A stretch of DNA of 64,000 nt from Streptomyces sp. NBC_00459 (GTDB lineage: Bacteria > Actinomycetota > Actinomycetes > Streptomycetales > Streptomycetaceae), in the NCBI RefSeq assembly GCF_036013955.1, contig NZ_CP107903.1:1-64000 (forward strand), in the 5' to 3' direction. The notes beneath the pieces were generated by a model. It was given only the letters and a program-made list of their open reading frames with translations. It made no database searches and was not told the DNA's origin. The translations under genes and the position numbers were made by a program. Positions 16,749 through 26,367 of the stretch are shown here, in pieces; the stretch's first letter is position 1; every line of letters starts with the position of its first letter.

Positions 16749-17618
16749 TCACGCTGGTTCGACGGGGAGCCATAGCTCGCACGTCGCGGTGCTGAAATCG
16801 TCCGCGCGCTCGAGGACGGAGACGACCGAGGGGCCCGGGCGCAGCCGCCACGGGTTGGAGGGGAACCACTCGGTCGCGGTTGCCGCCCAGGTCGTCTGAA
16901 GGGCCTGTGGATGCGGTCCGCTGGTACGGAAGACTGCCCACATGCCAGGTGGTACCTCGATGGTGTCGAGCCCGTCCGGGACCGGTGTGTCCCGGCTGAG
17001 GGCGACTCCGTGCAGGTAGGTCAGTTCACTGCCCTCACGGCTGTCGGGATCGAGGTCGTCGGTGACCTGCAGCAGGCCCTTCGGTTCGGTGTCGCTGAGG
17101 GCCTTGAGCCGCAGATGCTCCTCCGGCGGCAGCGCGGCGATGTGCTCCTGGATGTGCGGGTTGACGCCCTGGTGAATAAGCGGAACCCGGGTTGCGTGTC
17201 CAGCCAGCCGGAATGCAGGGCGGTCGACGAGGCGGGTGTCCATGGGGATACTCCCTTCAACAGTCAGGCGGAACCTGAGCTGCGGTTGTGTGCGCAAGGG
17301 GCCTCCATTACGGCGAACGTCACCGGGGCCGACACCGTGGACCGCCCGGAACGCGCGTCCGAACGCCTCGCTCGAGCCGTATCCGTGCCGGACGGCGATA
17401 CCCAGCAGATCCTCCTTGCCCCGCACGACGTCGGCGGCGGCAACTGTCATCCGGCGCCGCCGCACGTACTCCAACAGCGGCATACCGGCCAACGACGAGA
17501 ACATCCGACGCAGGTGGTACTCGGTAGTGCCGAGCGCCCTGGCCAACTTGTCGACGTCGAGCTCCTCGACGAGGTGCTCCTCGACAAGATCGACAAGTTG
17601 GTTGAGTGCCGAGATCAT
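16749..17618 (-). CDS. AraC-family regulator with GyrI-like effector domain
   Basis: 289 residues from ATG 17618 with GGGAGG upstream. The N-terminus holds the double HTH of AraC/XylS proteins (LDVDKLARALGTTEYHLRRM, then LLGIAVRHGYGSSEAFGRAF, the conserved GYxSxxxFxRxFxxxxGxxP pattern ending GVGPGDVRR). From about residue 125 a GyrI-like small-molecule-binding domain follows (LVDRPAFRLAGHATRVPL to the end). This is the Rob/SoxS-like one-component layout. A 20-bp unit lies upstream at 17772. AraC proteins often bind direct repeats about 21 bp apart, so it is a candidate binder of the 20-bp units. Confidence 0.85.
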   Translation of the reverse strand: MISALNQLVDLVEEHLVEELDVDKLARALGTTEYHLRRMFSSLAGMPLLEYVRRRRMTVAAADVVRGKEDLLGIAVRHGYGSSEAFGRAFRAVHGVGPGDVRRNGGPLRTQPQLRFRLTVEGSIPMDTRLVDRPAFRLAGHATRVPLIHQGVNPHIQEHIAALPPEEHLRLKALSDTEPKGLLQVTDDLDPDSREGSELTYLHGVALSRDTPVPDGLDTIEVPPGMWAVFRTSGPHPQALQTTWAATATEWFPSNPWRLRPGPSVVSVLERADDFSTATCELWLPVEPA

Positions 17619-17771
17619 TAGGAAGCCTCCCTTTCGACTCCCACCCTGGCAGCAGGCACCCCGGCAATACCCGACCGTTGCGATCCGATCCGGTCAGACG
17701 CCTGGACTGACGCGGTTCGCCACTTCCGACCTATCGATCTGGGGCTCAACTCGCCGACTCGACCTCTCACT

Positions 17772-17791
17772 CGCCAACTGAAGCGCTCAGT
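17772..17791. promoter_or_regulatory. 20-bp unit between tpg1 and the AraC-type gene
   Basis: CGCCAACTGAAGCGCTCAGT, followed by CACAG. A degenerate second unit lies just to the left (CTCAACTCGCCGACT). It is upstream of the AraC-type gene and downstream of tpg1, as at the same place in module 2 (37474-37513). Confidence 0.6.
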
Positions 17792-17822
17792 CACAGTTAG
17801 CGGGACTCTCGGGGCTTGGTCA

Positions 17823-18380
17823 CTACAGCTCGATCTGGATGTGCTCCACGTCGGTGAACTCCACGCCCAGGCCGGCCGCCCGGGTGTTGTTGTTCCGGAA
17901 GTACATCTCCGCAAGTCCTTTGGCTGCGATGCGCTGGAGCTGCTGCTCGTTGGCGCCGCTGTCGCGGGCCTCGAAGAGGCGGTCCGCCCAGCGGGGCGGC
18001 AGGGCCTGGGTGATGTCGCGGATCCGGGCGTCGTCGGTCGTGCCCGGCGCGGCGGTGAATCCGAACCTCGCCCGGGTGGAGACGACCAGACCGCCCGTGC
18101 TTGAGGCCTTCTTCTTGGCTTTCGCCCGGATCTGCGGCTGCCACCGCTTCCTGACCTCCCGCTCGATGCGCTCGCGCAGGTCGCGGCGGGGCCGCTTGAA
18201 CTTGCCCGCGACGTACCGCTCCACGGTGCGCTGGGAGATCCCGAGCGCCTGCGCGGCGGCCTTGGTGCCCTTGAGCTGCTTGACCAGGTACTTCACCTGC
18301 GCCTGGGCGCTTTGCGGGATGCGGCAGGCGAACGCCCCTTCCAGCGCCTGGTCCAGGCTGTCCCCGAGCGAGTCGGTCAT
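17823..18380 (-). CDS. tpg: Telomere terminal protein Tpg, copy 1
   Basis: 185 residues, the usual length of Streptomyces Tpg. Tpg is covalently attached to the 5' ends of linear replicons and primes telomere patching. Recognised by LVKQLKGTKAAAQALGIS, QRTVERYVAGKFKRPRRDL (HTH-like DNA-binding part), REVRKRWQPQIRAKA, STGGLVVSTRARFGF, then DDARIRDITQALPP and the tail GVEFTDVEHIQIEL. ATG 18380 has GGAGAAGGGG upstream. It lies 6 bases after tap1, in one operon. It is about 85% identical by eye to copy 2 at 37553. Confidence 0.95.
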   Translation of the reverse strand: MTDSLGDSLDQALEGAFACRIPQSAQAQVKYLVKQLKGTKAAAQALGISQRTVERYVAGKFKRPRRDLRERIEREVRKRWQPQIRAKAKKKASSTGGLVVSTRARFGFTAAPGTTDDARIRDITQALPPRWADRLFEARDSGANEQQLQRIAAKGLAEMYFRNNNTRAAGLGVEFTDVEHIQIEL

Positions 18381-18386
18381 GGTCGG

Positions 18387-20573
18387 CTATTCCCCTTCTC
18401 CGGCGGTCGGGTCGTTCTTGATGAGGTTGGCGATGTTGAACACCGCGCCGGCTTCCTCGAACTGCTGCTCTGCCCACAGCACGGTCTGGGTGCCCTGGTG
18501 CTTGACCATGCCCGGCGAGACCCCGAGCCGGAACGTGCCCGCCGCCAGCTTGCCCTCGTCCGTGTAGGGCAGGACGTCCAGCGGGGACGGGCCCGGGGAG
18601 GGGTAGACGATGGCGTCGGTGCCGATCGCGACCGGGTACAGATCGGCCGCGGCGGCGGTCTTCATCAGCTTGCGGTGGATGCCGACCCGCTGGCTCGCGA
18701 GCACGGCGGCCCGGATGTCCGGGCGCCACGTCTCCCGCTTGAGTGCCGGCCACGGCTCGTAGTACGCGACCTGGCCCCGGTTGCGCTGGCGCAGTTTGCC
18801 GATGCCGCCCTTCGCGGTTGCCTTGATCGCCTTTGCGAGCAGCGCCATCGTCGGGTCGGTGTTCCTCGATCGGGCCATCGCGTCCAGGAACTCCTGGCCG
18901 TTCATCGCGGTGGTGACACCGAGGTCGGCCATTGTCGTCACGTACGCCTCGCGCAGCCGCTTGTACCAGGGGTCCAGGTAGCGGCCGGTCTGGGTTCGCA
19001 CGTGTGCCTCGATCGGTGCGACGTCGAAGCCGAGCTCCACCGCGTACGCGACGGTGGGTGTGGCGTACCAGGCCGGTCCGGTCGGGTGGTCGCCCTTCGG
19101 AGTGAACGGGCTCGGGAGCCGGCCGTGGTCGACAGCGCGACCGAACACGCGGGCGAGGTCGACGTGACTCAGGTCGACCAGCCAGGAGCCGGGCAGCGAG
19201 GCGTCGAACGTCGGGTTGTTCTTCAGGTGGGTCGGCCCGTTCAGCCCGACCGTGAGGCCGTTCGCGGCTGCGGCGAACGACATGTTGATGTCGATGGCGA
19301 TCAGGTACGGATTCCGGCACTCGTCATCGGTCAGCGGCCGGCACCAGTCGTACGGCTCCTCCATCAGCATCTCTGCCGGGGTCCGCAGGTGGTGGCGCTC
19401 GAACTTCCCCTTGAGGACCGGGTGCTCGTCCGGGACTTCGCACTCCACGACGTCGTACACCGCCGTGAGCGCGTCCGCGTTGAACGCCCGCTCGAAGTTC
19501 CCGGTCGACTCGTCCTTCTCCGCGCGGGTCGGCGGGCGCAGCGCGGTCATCAGCTCCAGGCCGGTCGTCGACGCGGTGCCGCGCGGCGTGATCACCAGCT
19601 GCGCGTACGTGCCGAGATACCGGGCGAGGTCGGCGGGGTGCATGAACGGGATCTGCGGGTCGTCCTTGTTATCCCACTCCCTGGCGTCCAGCGCGTTCCA
19701 CGAGGGGATGCACACCTGCACGCAGCGGCGCCAGGAGCCCTCCGGGTCCCGGTAGATCCGCGCCCACGGCCCGAACCCAAGCTGGGTGAGCTGGAGTTCG
19801 GCCTTCTTGATCTGCTTGACCACCTTGTGGCTGTCCGGGAGCCGGCCCGCGCGCCGCTCCTCATCCGACAGGGCGGCGGGCAGGCCGTAGCGCTCCAGCG
19901 CGGCCGGGGTGAGGACCAGGACCGGGTCGGCGTCACGGCCGTTGCGGTGCAGCCGGGCCTGCCCGAGCCGGGCTTCGGTCAGCGTCCAGTCGACCAGCGC
20001 CGGGATCGACTTGGCGGGCACGTCCAGGACCAGGCCGCCGACACAGTACGCCGACACCTGCCCGTCCTCGCAGTCGACGACCGCCAGCGGCCCGTTCTCG
20101 AAACGCGCGTCGGCCACGGCCGCCGTTGAAGTGGTGGCCTTCGCGGCCTTCTTCGCGCCCGGGCGCCGTGACGTCGACGACGACCTGGTCGTGCTCGCCG
20201 CCGGTCGGGCGGGTGCCTTCGCGGCGGCCGGCGCCGACGGAGCAGGAGCCGCCTCCGGGGCGGGCGCGGCGGTGAACGCTTCCGGCACGGCTGGCTCGTC
20301 AGCCGCCTCGATCTCGGGAGCGGGGAAGCGCGCGGCGAGGCCTTCGAGCAGCCGGGCGTAGGCGGCGCGCTTCGGCGGCCGCGGCTCGGTCCGCCCGGTC
20401 TCCCAGTTCCCCACCGCCTCCCGGCGCGCGTCCAGCGCCGTGGCGATCTGCGCCTGGCTCAGGCCCGCCGCCTCACGCAGACGCTTGCGCTCTGCGGGGA
20501 CCGGTAGATCATCCTGCGCGACTTGCTCCAGCAGCGCATCGACAGCACTGAACAGCTCGTTCTCAGTGGACAC
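18387..20573 (-). CDS. tap: Telomere-associated protein Tap, copy 1
   Basis: 728 residues from GTG 20573, placed 5 bases after a perfect GGAGGTGA. Tap binds the single-stranded telomere overhang and recruits Tpg. The N-terminus has an XRE-type HTH (ERKRLREAAGLSQAQIATAL, then EAVGNWETGRTEPRPPKR). A variable Ala/Pro-rich linker follows (about 70-155). The rest is the conserved Tap region (FENGPLAVVDCEDGQVSAYC, ALVDWTLTEARLGQARLHRN, IEAHVRTQTGRYLDPWYKRL). The first 70 codons and much of the body are nearly identical to copy 2; the linker differs. It is followed by tpg1. Confidence 0.95.
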   Translation of the reverse strand: MSTENELFSAVDALLEQVAQDDLPVPAERKRLREAAGLSQAQIATALDARREAVGNWETGRTEPRPPKRAAYARLLEGLAARFPAPEIEAADEPAVPEAFTAAPAPEAAPAPSAPAAAKAPARPAASTTRSSSTSRRPGAKKAAKATTSTAAVADARFENGPLAVVDCEDGQVSAYCVGGLVLDVPAKSIPALVDWTLTEARLGQARLHRNGRDADPVLVLTPAALERYGLPAALSDEERRAGRLPDSHKVVKQIKKAELQLTQLGFGPWARIYRDPEGSWRRCVQVCIPSWNALDAREWDNKDDPQIPFMHPADLARYLGTYAQLVITPRGTASTTGLELMTALRPPTRAEKDESTGNFERAFNADALTAVYDVVECEVPDEHPVLKGKFERHHLRTPAEMLMEEPYDWCRPLTDDECRNPYLIAIDINMSFAAAANGLTVGLNGPTHLKNNPTFDASLPGSWLVDLSHVDLARVFGRAVDHGRLPSPFTPKGDHPTGPAWYATPTVAYAVELGFDVAPIEAHVRTQTGRYLDPWYKRLREAYVTTMADLGVTTAMNGQEFLDAMARSRNTDPTMALLAKAIKATAKGGIGKLRQRNRGQVAYYEPWPALKRETWRPDIRAAVLASQRVGIHRKLMKTAAAADLYPVAIGTDAIVYPSPGPSPLDVLPYTDEGKLAAGTFRLGVSPGMVKHQGTQTVLWAEQQFEEAGAVFNIANLIKNDPTAGEGE

Positions 20574-20603
20574 AGAGGTCACCTCCAATGAACATCATAC
20601 CTC

Positions 20604-20650
20604 AATCGCTCCCTTATTCGCGCATTGGATCGCTCATCCAATCGCACATC
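20604..20650. promoter_or_regulatory. Four 12-bp-spaced TCGC repeats upstream of tap1
   Basis: TCGCTCCC (20606), TCGCGCAT (20618), TCGCTCAT (20630) and TCGCACAT (20642) are exactly 12 bp apart, 31 bases upstream of the tap1 start. A matching set precedes tap2. They are probably operator sites, perhaps bound by the HTH of Tap itself. Iterons of an origin are the alternative. Confidence 0.6.
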
Positions 20651-20830
20651 TCGTCAGATGTAACACGGGGTTGCGAAAGACGTGCAACGGCTTCCTCCCA
20701 GATCAGGGCTGCAACAAGGGGGTGTTGCACAGCGGCGTCGGGCACCGCGCTGCGGCATGGCGACGGTGCAGCGCCGGGGCCGACTGCCAGGCTGAGCGCG
20801 TCCGGCCCGCAGGTGATTGGGAGATCCGCC

Positions 20831-21268
20831 GTGTCCGTCACGTTCCGCATCAGGTGCTGCCTGTGCCGCAAGAACATCCCGCTCGCCGGGGACGTCATCG
20901 CCCTCGATGGCGAGTGGCAGCGCCGATACGCAGCCATGCACGGCACCCTCGCCTGCGAACGCTGCGCCATCGACTACGGCTGGAACTGCTGCACGACGAC
21001 CAGAGGCGCCTTCGTCGACGGACACATCGCCGCGCCCGAGGATGAAGACGACGTCGACTCCATCAGCCACCAGCTGGAGCGCGGCACCCACCGCGCCCTG
21101 GTGACGCTCTACCCCCGCTCCGGCCTGCTCCAGGGAGCTGAGGCGTACCTGCGCAGCGTGGCCGCCCGCAAGAGCACCGACCCCGAGATCGCCGCAATGT
21201 TGCGCACGGCCATCCAGGAGTGGGACGAGCAGCACAGCACTGCCGGCGCCCCGCAGACAACCGGCTGA
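20831..21268 (+). CDS. Small zinc-ribbon-type protein
   Basis: 145 residues from GTG 20831 (GGGAGATCCGCC upstream). Two Cys pairs (RIRCCLCRKNIPLAGD and LACERCAIDYGWNCC) suggest zinc binding. The C-terminal half is helical (GAEAYLRSVAARKSTDPEIA, AMLRTAIQEWDEQH). Two broken copies of the same gene lie at 44060-44193 and 47394-47742. The function is unknown. It reads away from tap1, with the 12-bp repeats in the shared intergenic region. Confidence 0.65.
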   Translation: MSVTFRIRCCLCRKNIPLAGDVIALDGEWQRRYAAMHGTLACERCAIDYGWNCCTTTRGAFVDGHIAAPEDEDDVDSISHQLERGTHRALVTLYPRSGLLQGAEAYLRSVAARKSTDPEIAAMLRTAIQEWDEQHSTAGAPQTTG

Positions 21269-21496
21269 GGCTGCAGCCGTCCTCTCCGGCTCGGAAGCTA
21301 CGAGGCCGTTGGCGCGGTGCAGGTCATCGGGCAGTGCTCTCAGCGGTCGCCGCGGGTCTCGTTCACCATGACCGTCCACTGGTCGGGACCCTGACCCGGC
21401 TTCGGCGCGGGGCGTCCGTGCACCGGGCGCGGGAAGGCGGAGGGCAACTCCGGGCTCGGCGGGGCCTCATGGTGCCCGGCGTGGAGGCGCTGTGTC

Positions 21497-22885
21497 CTAC
21501 CGGCGGAAGCCTCGTCCGGGATCGCGGACGCTGTGGCTACCGAAGGGCTCGAACCAGGCGGCCGTCCTGAGGTCGCCCACACCCATGGACTGGTTCGCTG
21601 GGTCCTCCGGGTCTGCGATGCCGCCGAGTTTCGGGTCGAAGAGCATCAGGACGTCGTGGTCCTGGAACAGCAGTTCGGAACAGTCGTCCCAGCTGTAGTC
21701 GTCTCCGTGTTCGGGGAGCGTGTGGTGGGGGTCCGTGGGAGGGCGGTCTTCCAGGTGGGTGGGGGCGTCCTCGATGGCCAGGTGCAGGGCCATCTCCTCC
21801 GCGGTGCAGGTGGGTTCGGGCCACTTGCCCCGGGCGAGATCTGCGGCCAGGTCGTCGAAGGCGCGCGCCATGCGCCGCCGCCATCGGTGGTCGGCCGTCC
21901 AGGTGAGCGTAGGCAGCCGGTCGAAGACTTCCCAGGTGGTGGCGTTGGCGTCCGGCAGGAACTGGTCCCCCAGGCGGTGTGCGTCGTCGTAGGCCTGGTC
22001 TGCGAGGAGAACCAGGGCTGTGTGGAGCAGGTCGGCGGTGCGGGGGGTGAGCTGCCAGCCGCACTCCTCGCAGTCGGGGTCCTCGCCCTTGCAGGGGCAG
22101 TCCCGGACGGCGAAGAGGGCGGCGAAGTTCGGCGTCTGCTCACCGGCTGTGGGCCTTTTGCGCTGCTGGCGCAGGCGCCATCCGTGGACGAACCGGGTGA
22201 CGACGGGCGCTGCGCTCCAGTCGGCCAGTTCGTCGCCGTCTTCGATGCTCAGCACCTCTGCCGAGCTTTGGTCTTCCAGCGTCTGGCTGCCGGTGACGTC
22301 GCTGTCCTCGGTGAGGGTGATCACGGCGCCGGCCAGGTCGCGTGGGTCGTCGTCGCCGAGTTCGGACGCCGGCAGCGGCTCCCAGCCGCGGCGGGCAGCG
22401 GCGTGAAGGAGCGCGTCTTCGTCGGTGATGTGGAACTCGCGCAGGTGGGTGATCCGCACGACCTTCCCCGGCAGGTCCTTAAGCCGGGAGTGGCCCGCCG
22501 CTGCGGGCGCTGCCGAGGAATCCGGTTCGTCGTCGAACGGCTCCGGGTCCGGGTCCGTCGCCGTGAGCAGGGTTCCGGGTTCCGCGGGCCAGGTCCCGCT
22601 CGCGGCTCGCGTGACGGCCTCGCGCAGGGAGCCGGCCGGTGCATCCGGCATCTGAGCCGTGAGAGCGGTCAGTTCGTCGTCGACGGCTGCGGCGTCACGC
22701 AGCGCCAGGACCCGGCGCAGAATGCCTGTCGCCTCGAAGGCGTGCTCGGGGTTTTTGCAGGTCAAAACGGCGGTCAGGGAACTGGGCCCGTAGTCGTGCA
22801 CCAGCAGGGCCAGCACCCGACTCTTGCTGGAGGTGTGTTCGCACAGGAAGTCGATGGCCCGGGCCACGGACAGCGATGACGTCAT
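21497..22885 (-). CDS. Acidic protein of unknown function
   Basis: 462 residues from ATG 22885, with GGAG upstream. It is rich in Asp, Glu and Pro. The N-terminal 110 residues form helices (SVARAIDFLCEHTSSKSRVL). A low-complexity acidic linker spans about 105-140. A Cys cluster (RDCPCKGEDPDCEECGW, about 270-290) may bind zinc. The C-terminal part is helical. No family is recognised. It faces a decayed peptide-modification locus across a 450-base gap and is probably a separate unit. Confidence 0.6.
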   Translation of the reverse strand: MTSSLSVARAIDFLCEHTSSKSRVLALLVHDYGPSSLTAVLTCKNPEHAFEATGILRRVLALRDAAAVDDELTALTAQMPDAPAGSLREAVTRAASGTWPAEPGTLLTATDPDPEPFDDEPDSSAAPAAAGHSRLKDLPGKVVRITHLREFHITDEDALLHAAARRGWEPLPASELGDDDPRDLAGAVITLTEDSDVTGSQTLEDQSSAEVLSIEDGDELADWSAAPVVTRFVHGWRLRQQRKRPTAGEQTPNFAALFAVRDCPCKGEDPDCEECGWQLTPRTADLLHTALVLLADQAYDDAHRLGDQFLPDANATTWEVFDRLPTLTWTADHRWRRRMARAFDDLAADLARGKWPEPTCTAEEMALHLAIEDAPTHLEDRPPTDPHHTLPEHGDDYSWDDCSELLFQDHDVLMLFDPKLGGIADPEDPANQSMGVGDLRTAAWFEPFGSHSVRDPGRGFRR

Positions 22886-23341
22886 CGCGGGACTCCAAAA
22901 GGGGAAGAACGCGGGGCGCACCGGACGGGCGGCGCACGCGCACAGACAGGAACCCGCTGGTGAACACGGTGCGGCCGCGTCCCCGGACGGTGAAAGAGGC
23001 AAGTTGGGATGCCAGTTGGTGTCCTCGCTACGAACGATGACCCTGACTCGGCTGACACAGACACTACCCGTGCCTGGCGGCGCGTACCCCGGACATCTGT
23101 AAAAGAGCGGGATCTGCCGGGGCACCGCCACCGCCCGCCAAAGGTCAACTCGGAGCAACGAAAGAGCGCCACGCTGCGGTAGGAGGTCGTGCAGCGTCTG
23201 TAACGACGGCGCGATGCAACACCCCGGCCGAACAGGTTGGCTCATCGTCCTACGGCTGCTGACCAGCCTGGACGGCGAAACGCACGGGAAGGCCCTCAAG
23301 ATCCTCCCCGCAGCCCGACCAGTTCCCGATCCTTCTGCCGT

Positions 23342-24502
23342 GTGCAGACGCCGGTCCGCGCCCAAACGGTACGGCCTTTTCGTGAATGGGTGGTCAAGGT
23401 CGCTCAGCAGTGCAACCTGGCCTGCGACCACTGCTACGTCTACGAGCTGCAGGACACCAGCTGGCGGCACAAACCCGGTGTGATCACGGAGGAGTCGGCC
23501 GTCCGGCTCGCCGAGCGGATTGCCGAGCACGCCCGGGCCCACGCTCTGCCCGAGGTCCGCGTCGTGCTGCACCGCGGGGAGCCGCTGCTCGCCGGGAGAC
23601 AGCGAATCGAACACATCGTCTCAGCCCTGAGGGCCACGCTGCAGGCAGTGTCGCGCTGTGATACCTCACTACAGCGCAACGGGACACTCCTCGATCCTGA
23701 GTGGTTGGATCTGTTCCGCCGGTACGGGGTGTCGGTGGGGGTCAGCCTCGACGGCGACCGCACGGCGAACGACCGCCATCGGCGTTCCAGGAACGGCCGG
23801 AGTAGCTACACCGCAGTTCTGAAAGGGCTGGAACTGTTGAGGCGACCGGAGAACAGAGCGCTGTACAGCGGTCTGCTCTGCACGGTGGACATAGCCAACG
23901 ATCCGGTGGCGGTGTACGAGGAGCTGCTCTCGCACGAGCCCCCGATGATCGACTTCCTCCTCCCCCACAGCACATGGGAGCACCCGCCGCCAGGCCACGA
24001 CACCGCGGCGACGCCCTACGCCGACTGGCTCCTGGCCGTCTTCGAGCGCTGGTACACCGCGCCGGTCAGGGAGACGGGGATCCGTCGCTTCGAGCACATC
24101 ATGGAACTGTCGCTCAGCGGCCGGCTCCCGTCGGCGCCCGTGGTCTCCGACTTCATCGTGGTGGAGAGCGACCTGTCGGTGGAACTCCCCGACAACCTCA
24201 AAGCCGCCTACGACGGCGCCGCGGCGACCGAACTGAACCTGCTCGACCACGACTTCGACACGGTGGCGCGTCATCCGGGTGTGGTGACGGCCCGAGGAGC
24301 GCAACCGGTCCCGCTCGCCGCCGACTGCCTCGACTGTCCCGTCGTCCGGCTGTGCGGCGGAGGACTGCGGACCCACCGCTACCGCCCGCGCAACGGATTC
24401 GACAATCCGAGCGTCTTCTGTGCCGATCTCGGCCGGCTCACCACGCACATCCGGGACCGTGTGGTGGCCGACGTCAGGGAGCTGTTCGGGAGGGCCTCGT
24501 GA
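23342..24502 (+). pseudogene. fxsB-like: FxsB-like radical SAM/SPASM protein, probably defective
   Basis: 386 residues from GTG 23342, which has no ribosome site. The family (FxSxx-COOH peptide-modification systems) is recognised by VRPFREWVVKVAQQCNLACD followed by HCYVYE (the CxxxCxxC iron-sulfur motif), GVSLDGDRTANDRHR, LLCTVDIANDPVAVYEEL, and the SPASM-like end CLDCPVVRLCGGG with NGFDNPSVFCADL. Two conserved spots look damaged: HRGEPLL instead of the usual HGGEPLL, and LQRNGTLL where TNG is expected. The N-terminus is short and no FxsA precursor peptide is visible upstream. It overlaps the next start by GTGA. Confidence 0.65.
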
Positions 24503-24990
24503 CCGAACCCATGGCGTTACGCATGACGGCCGAGGACTTCCCGAGCGGGATCCGGTGCTGCTGACCGAGACCCTGCTCCACGAAACGAACCACGTAGCCC
24601 TGGCGGCGCTGACCGACCTGGTCGACCTGACCGACCCGCAGGACCGGACCCGGCACCGGGTGGGCTGGCGCCCCGATCCCCGGCCGTTGGGCGCCGTGTT
24701 CACCGGGACACACGCCCACATCGGCGTGCTGGAGTTCTGGTCGCGCGTCTACCACACGCTCGACGGCGCACCGGCCCGCGCGGCCGAGGCACGGCTGCAC
24801 CAGTACGGACGGCAGGTGGCCGCGGCTCTGCGGGGCCTGTGGCGCAACGAGGCCGCTCTGACGTCCCGGAGAACCTACTTCCTCGAATGCATGACCGACG
24901 AGGCGGAGTTGCACGGCTTCCCTGTGCGCGGACCTCGCGTGATCCACCCATCCGTGAGATCGGGCGTCATGGGACGCACCCCCTCTCGGG
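24499..24990 (+). pseudogene. HExxH-type peptide hydroxylase remnant
   Basis: Starts at GTG 24499, overlapping the fxsB-like stop. The first residues (VTEPMALRMTAEDF) are followed by a frame change and an apparent large internal deletion. The other frame continues DPVLLTETLLHETNHVALAA, which contains HETNH (HExxH), then FTGTHAHIGVLEFWSRVYH and LTSRRTYFLECMTDEAELHG. This is the C-terminal part of the HExxH-type peptide-modification domain often coded beside or fused to FxsB. Beyond about 24990 the sequence is Arg/Gly-rich and not protein-like. Confidence 0.55.
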
Positions 24991-25325
24991 TCGACCAACA
25001 GTGCGGTAAGCAGCGGTTCCGCCGTCGTGCAGAGCGCGGGCGGTGCGGTCGATCAGGAGGAGGAGAGGGCGTGGGCGGAAAAGGTCGCGCGGCGGTGCGC
25101 CTGCAACGAGCCGTGGAACTGCCGGGTGTGGCGGGAAGACGGCCGACGAGACGACACCGGGGGCGGATCCACTATGAGGATGCGGTGGCACGACGGAGAC
25201 GCGACGGCGCGGCGGGTGGTCGCGGGCGCGCGGGAGGCGGCGGCAGGCGGCACGCTCCCGGCCTCTGTCCGGCGCAGCCCGAGGCTGCCCGCGCCATGGG
25301 GCCGTGCCAGGCAATTGGAGTCACC

Positions 25326-25997
25326 GTGAGCCACTTCTATCTGAGTCACGTTCGCACCGTCGACGAGGAGTGGGTCGCGTCGTTCTTTCACGACCTCTGC
25401 CGGGTCGTCGCTGAGCGCACCGGGCGCTCCCCGGAGGTCGTGGGCGTCCACGGGAAACCTCACTCGCCGGACGTGTCGGCGGATCTGCTGGCCCGGTCCA
25501 CCGTCCTGGTCGTGCTCCACTCACCGCGCTACTTCAGCCAGTCCTACTGCCGGGCCGAGCTGTCCTACTTCCAGCGCCGGCTCAGCATGCAGCGGTCCAG
25601 GACCGGCCGCAGTGCCGACGCGGTCATCCCCGTCATGTGGGAACCCGACCCCGCCCACCCGCTGGACGCCGTCGCCCCGCAACTGCCCCTGCGCGCCCGG
25701 TCGGACGCTTTCAGCGCGACGGACTGCACCTCGGCAACCCCCGCACCGGCTTCGCGAACCCACCGTCTGCTGCGCCGTGTTCTGGGTCTTGTCCCGCTGT
25801 CGACCACCGTTTCGCCGGAACCTGTCGACGGCTTCGGTGGCGTCGGCAAGACACAGATCGCGCAGGAGTACGTCCACAGTCATCATTGGGAGCGCGAGGA
25901 GGGCAACGGCGCGTCAGCGAGCAGGCTGTGGTCCCCCGAGCCTGCCAATTCTCCGCATGGGGCCAAGTTTTGGGGCGTCGGCGTGAACCCCCGATAG
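25326..25997 (+). CDS. TIR-like FxsC domain joined to a P-loop fragment
   Basis: 223 residues from GTG 25326 with GGAG upstream. Residues 1-140 match the TIR-like FxsC pattern (FYLSHVRTVDEEWVASFFHD, RSTVLVVLHSPRYFSQSYCR, AELSYFQRRL, VIPVMWEPDP). After a Pro/Ala-rich stretch, FGGVGKTQIAQEYVHSHH is the Walker A region of a partner NB-ARC protein of the same systems (FxsT). The frame then runs into non-homologous sequence. This looks like a deletion fusion of two genes, leaving a P-loop with no Walker B. Confidence 0.55.
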   Translation: MSHFYLSHVRTVDEEWVASFFHDLCRVVAERTGRSPEVVGVHGKPHSPDVSADLLARSTVLVVLHSPRYFSQSYCRAELSYFQRRLSMQRSRTGRSADAVIPVMWEPDPAHPLDAVAPQLPLRARSDAFSATDCTSATPAPASRTHRLLRRVLGLVPLSTTVSPEPVDGFGGVGKTQIAQEYVHSHHWEREEGNGASASRLWSPEPANSPHGAKFWGVGVNPR

Positions 25998-26367
25998 ATC
26001 GTCGTTGACACGAAGCGAGGTGAACGCGTAGCTCCCCAGGTCCTACGATGCGCCGTCATCAGACCTTGTTCTCCAGGTTAGGGAAGAGGCCCAACGCTGT
26101 GAAGGTCCTGCGCCATGTCGGTGATTCGAACCGCCGACGTGGCAGCCCACGTCTCGGGAAGCGTCCCGTTCGCTTCGAGTCGAATGGGGCCCCGGGCCGT
26201 CACCGGTAATGGGAAGCCGTCGCCGACCGAGCCGCTTCCCGCCCGGTACACCGCCTCATCGCCTCAGCCCGAACTACGCAAGGACACCCGCCGCTCCCCA
26301 GGATTCTCAGGCCACCAAGGAGCGGCGGGGCCCACACCAGACCCAACCCCCTGCAGGGAGGCAGGCC
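25998..26367. other. Intergenic, nothing recognised
   Basis: About 370 bases between the fxs remnant and the next gene. I see no convincing gene or hairpin. Confidence 0.5.

Noticed and set aside
19320..20129. Long rightward frames opposite tap1 and tap2 (also 38960-40366)
   Set aside because: Antisense shadows of conserved tap genes: composition is Arg/Gly-heavy and they follow the tap codon pattern.
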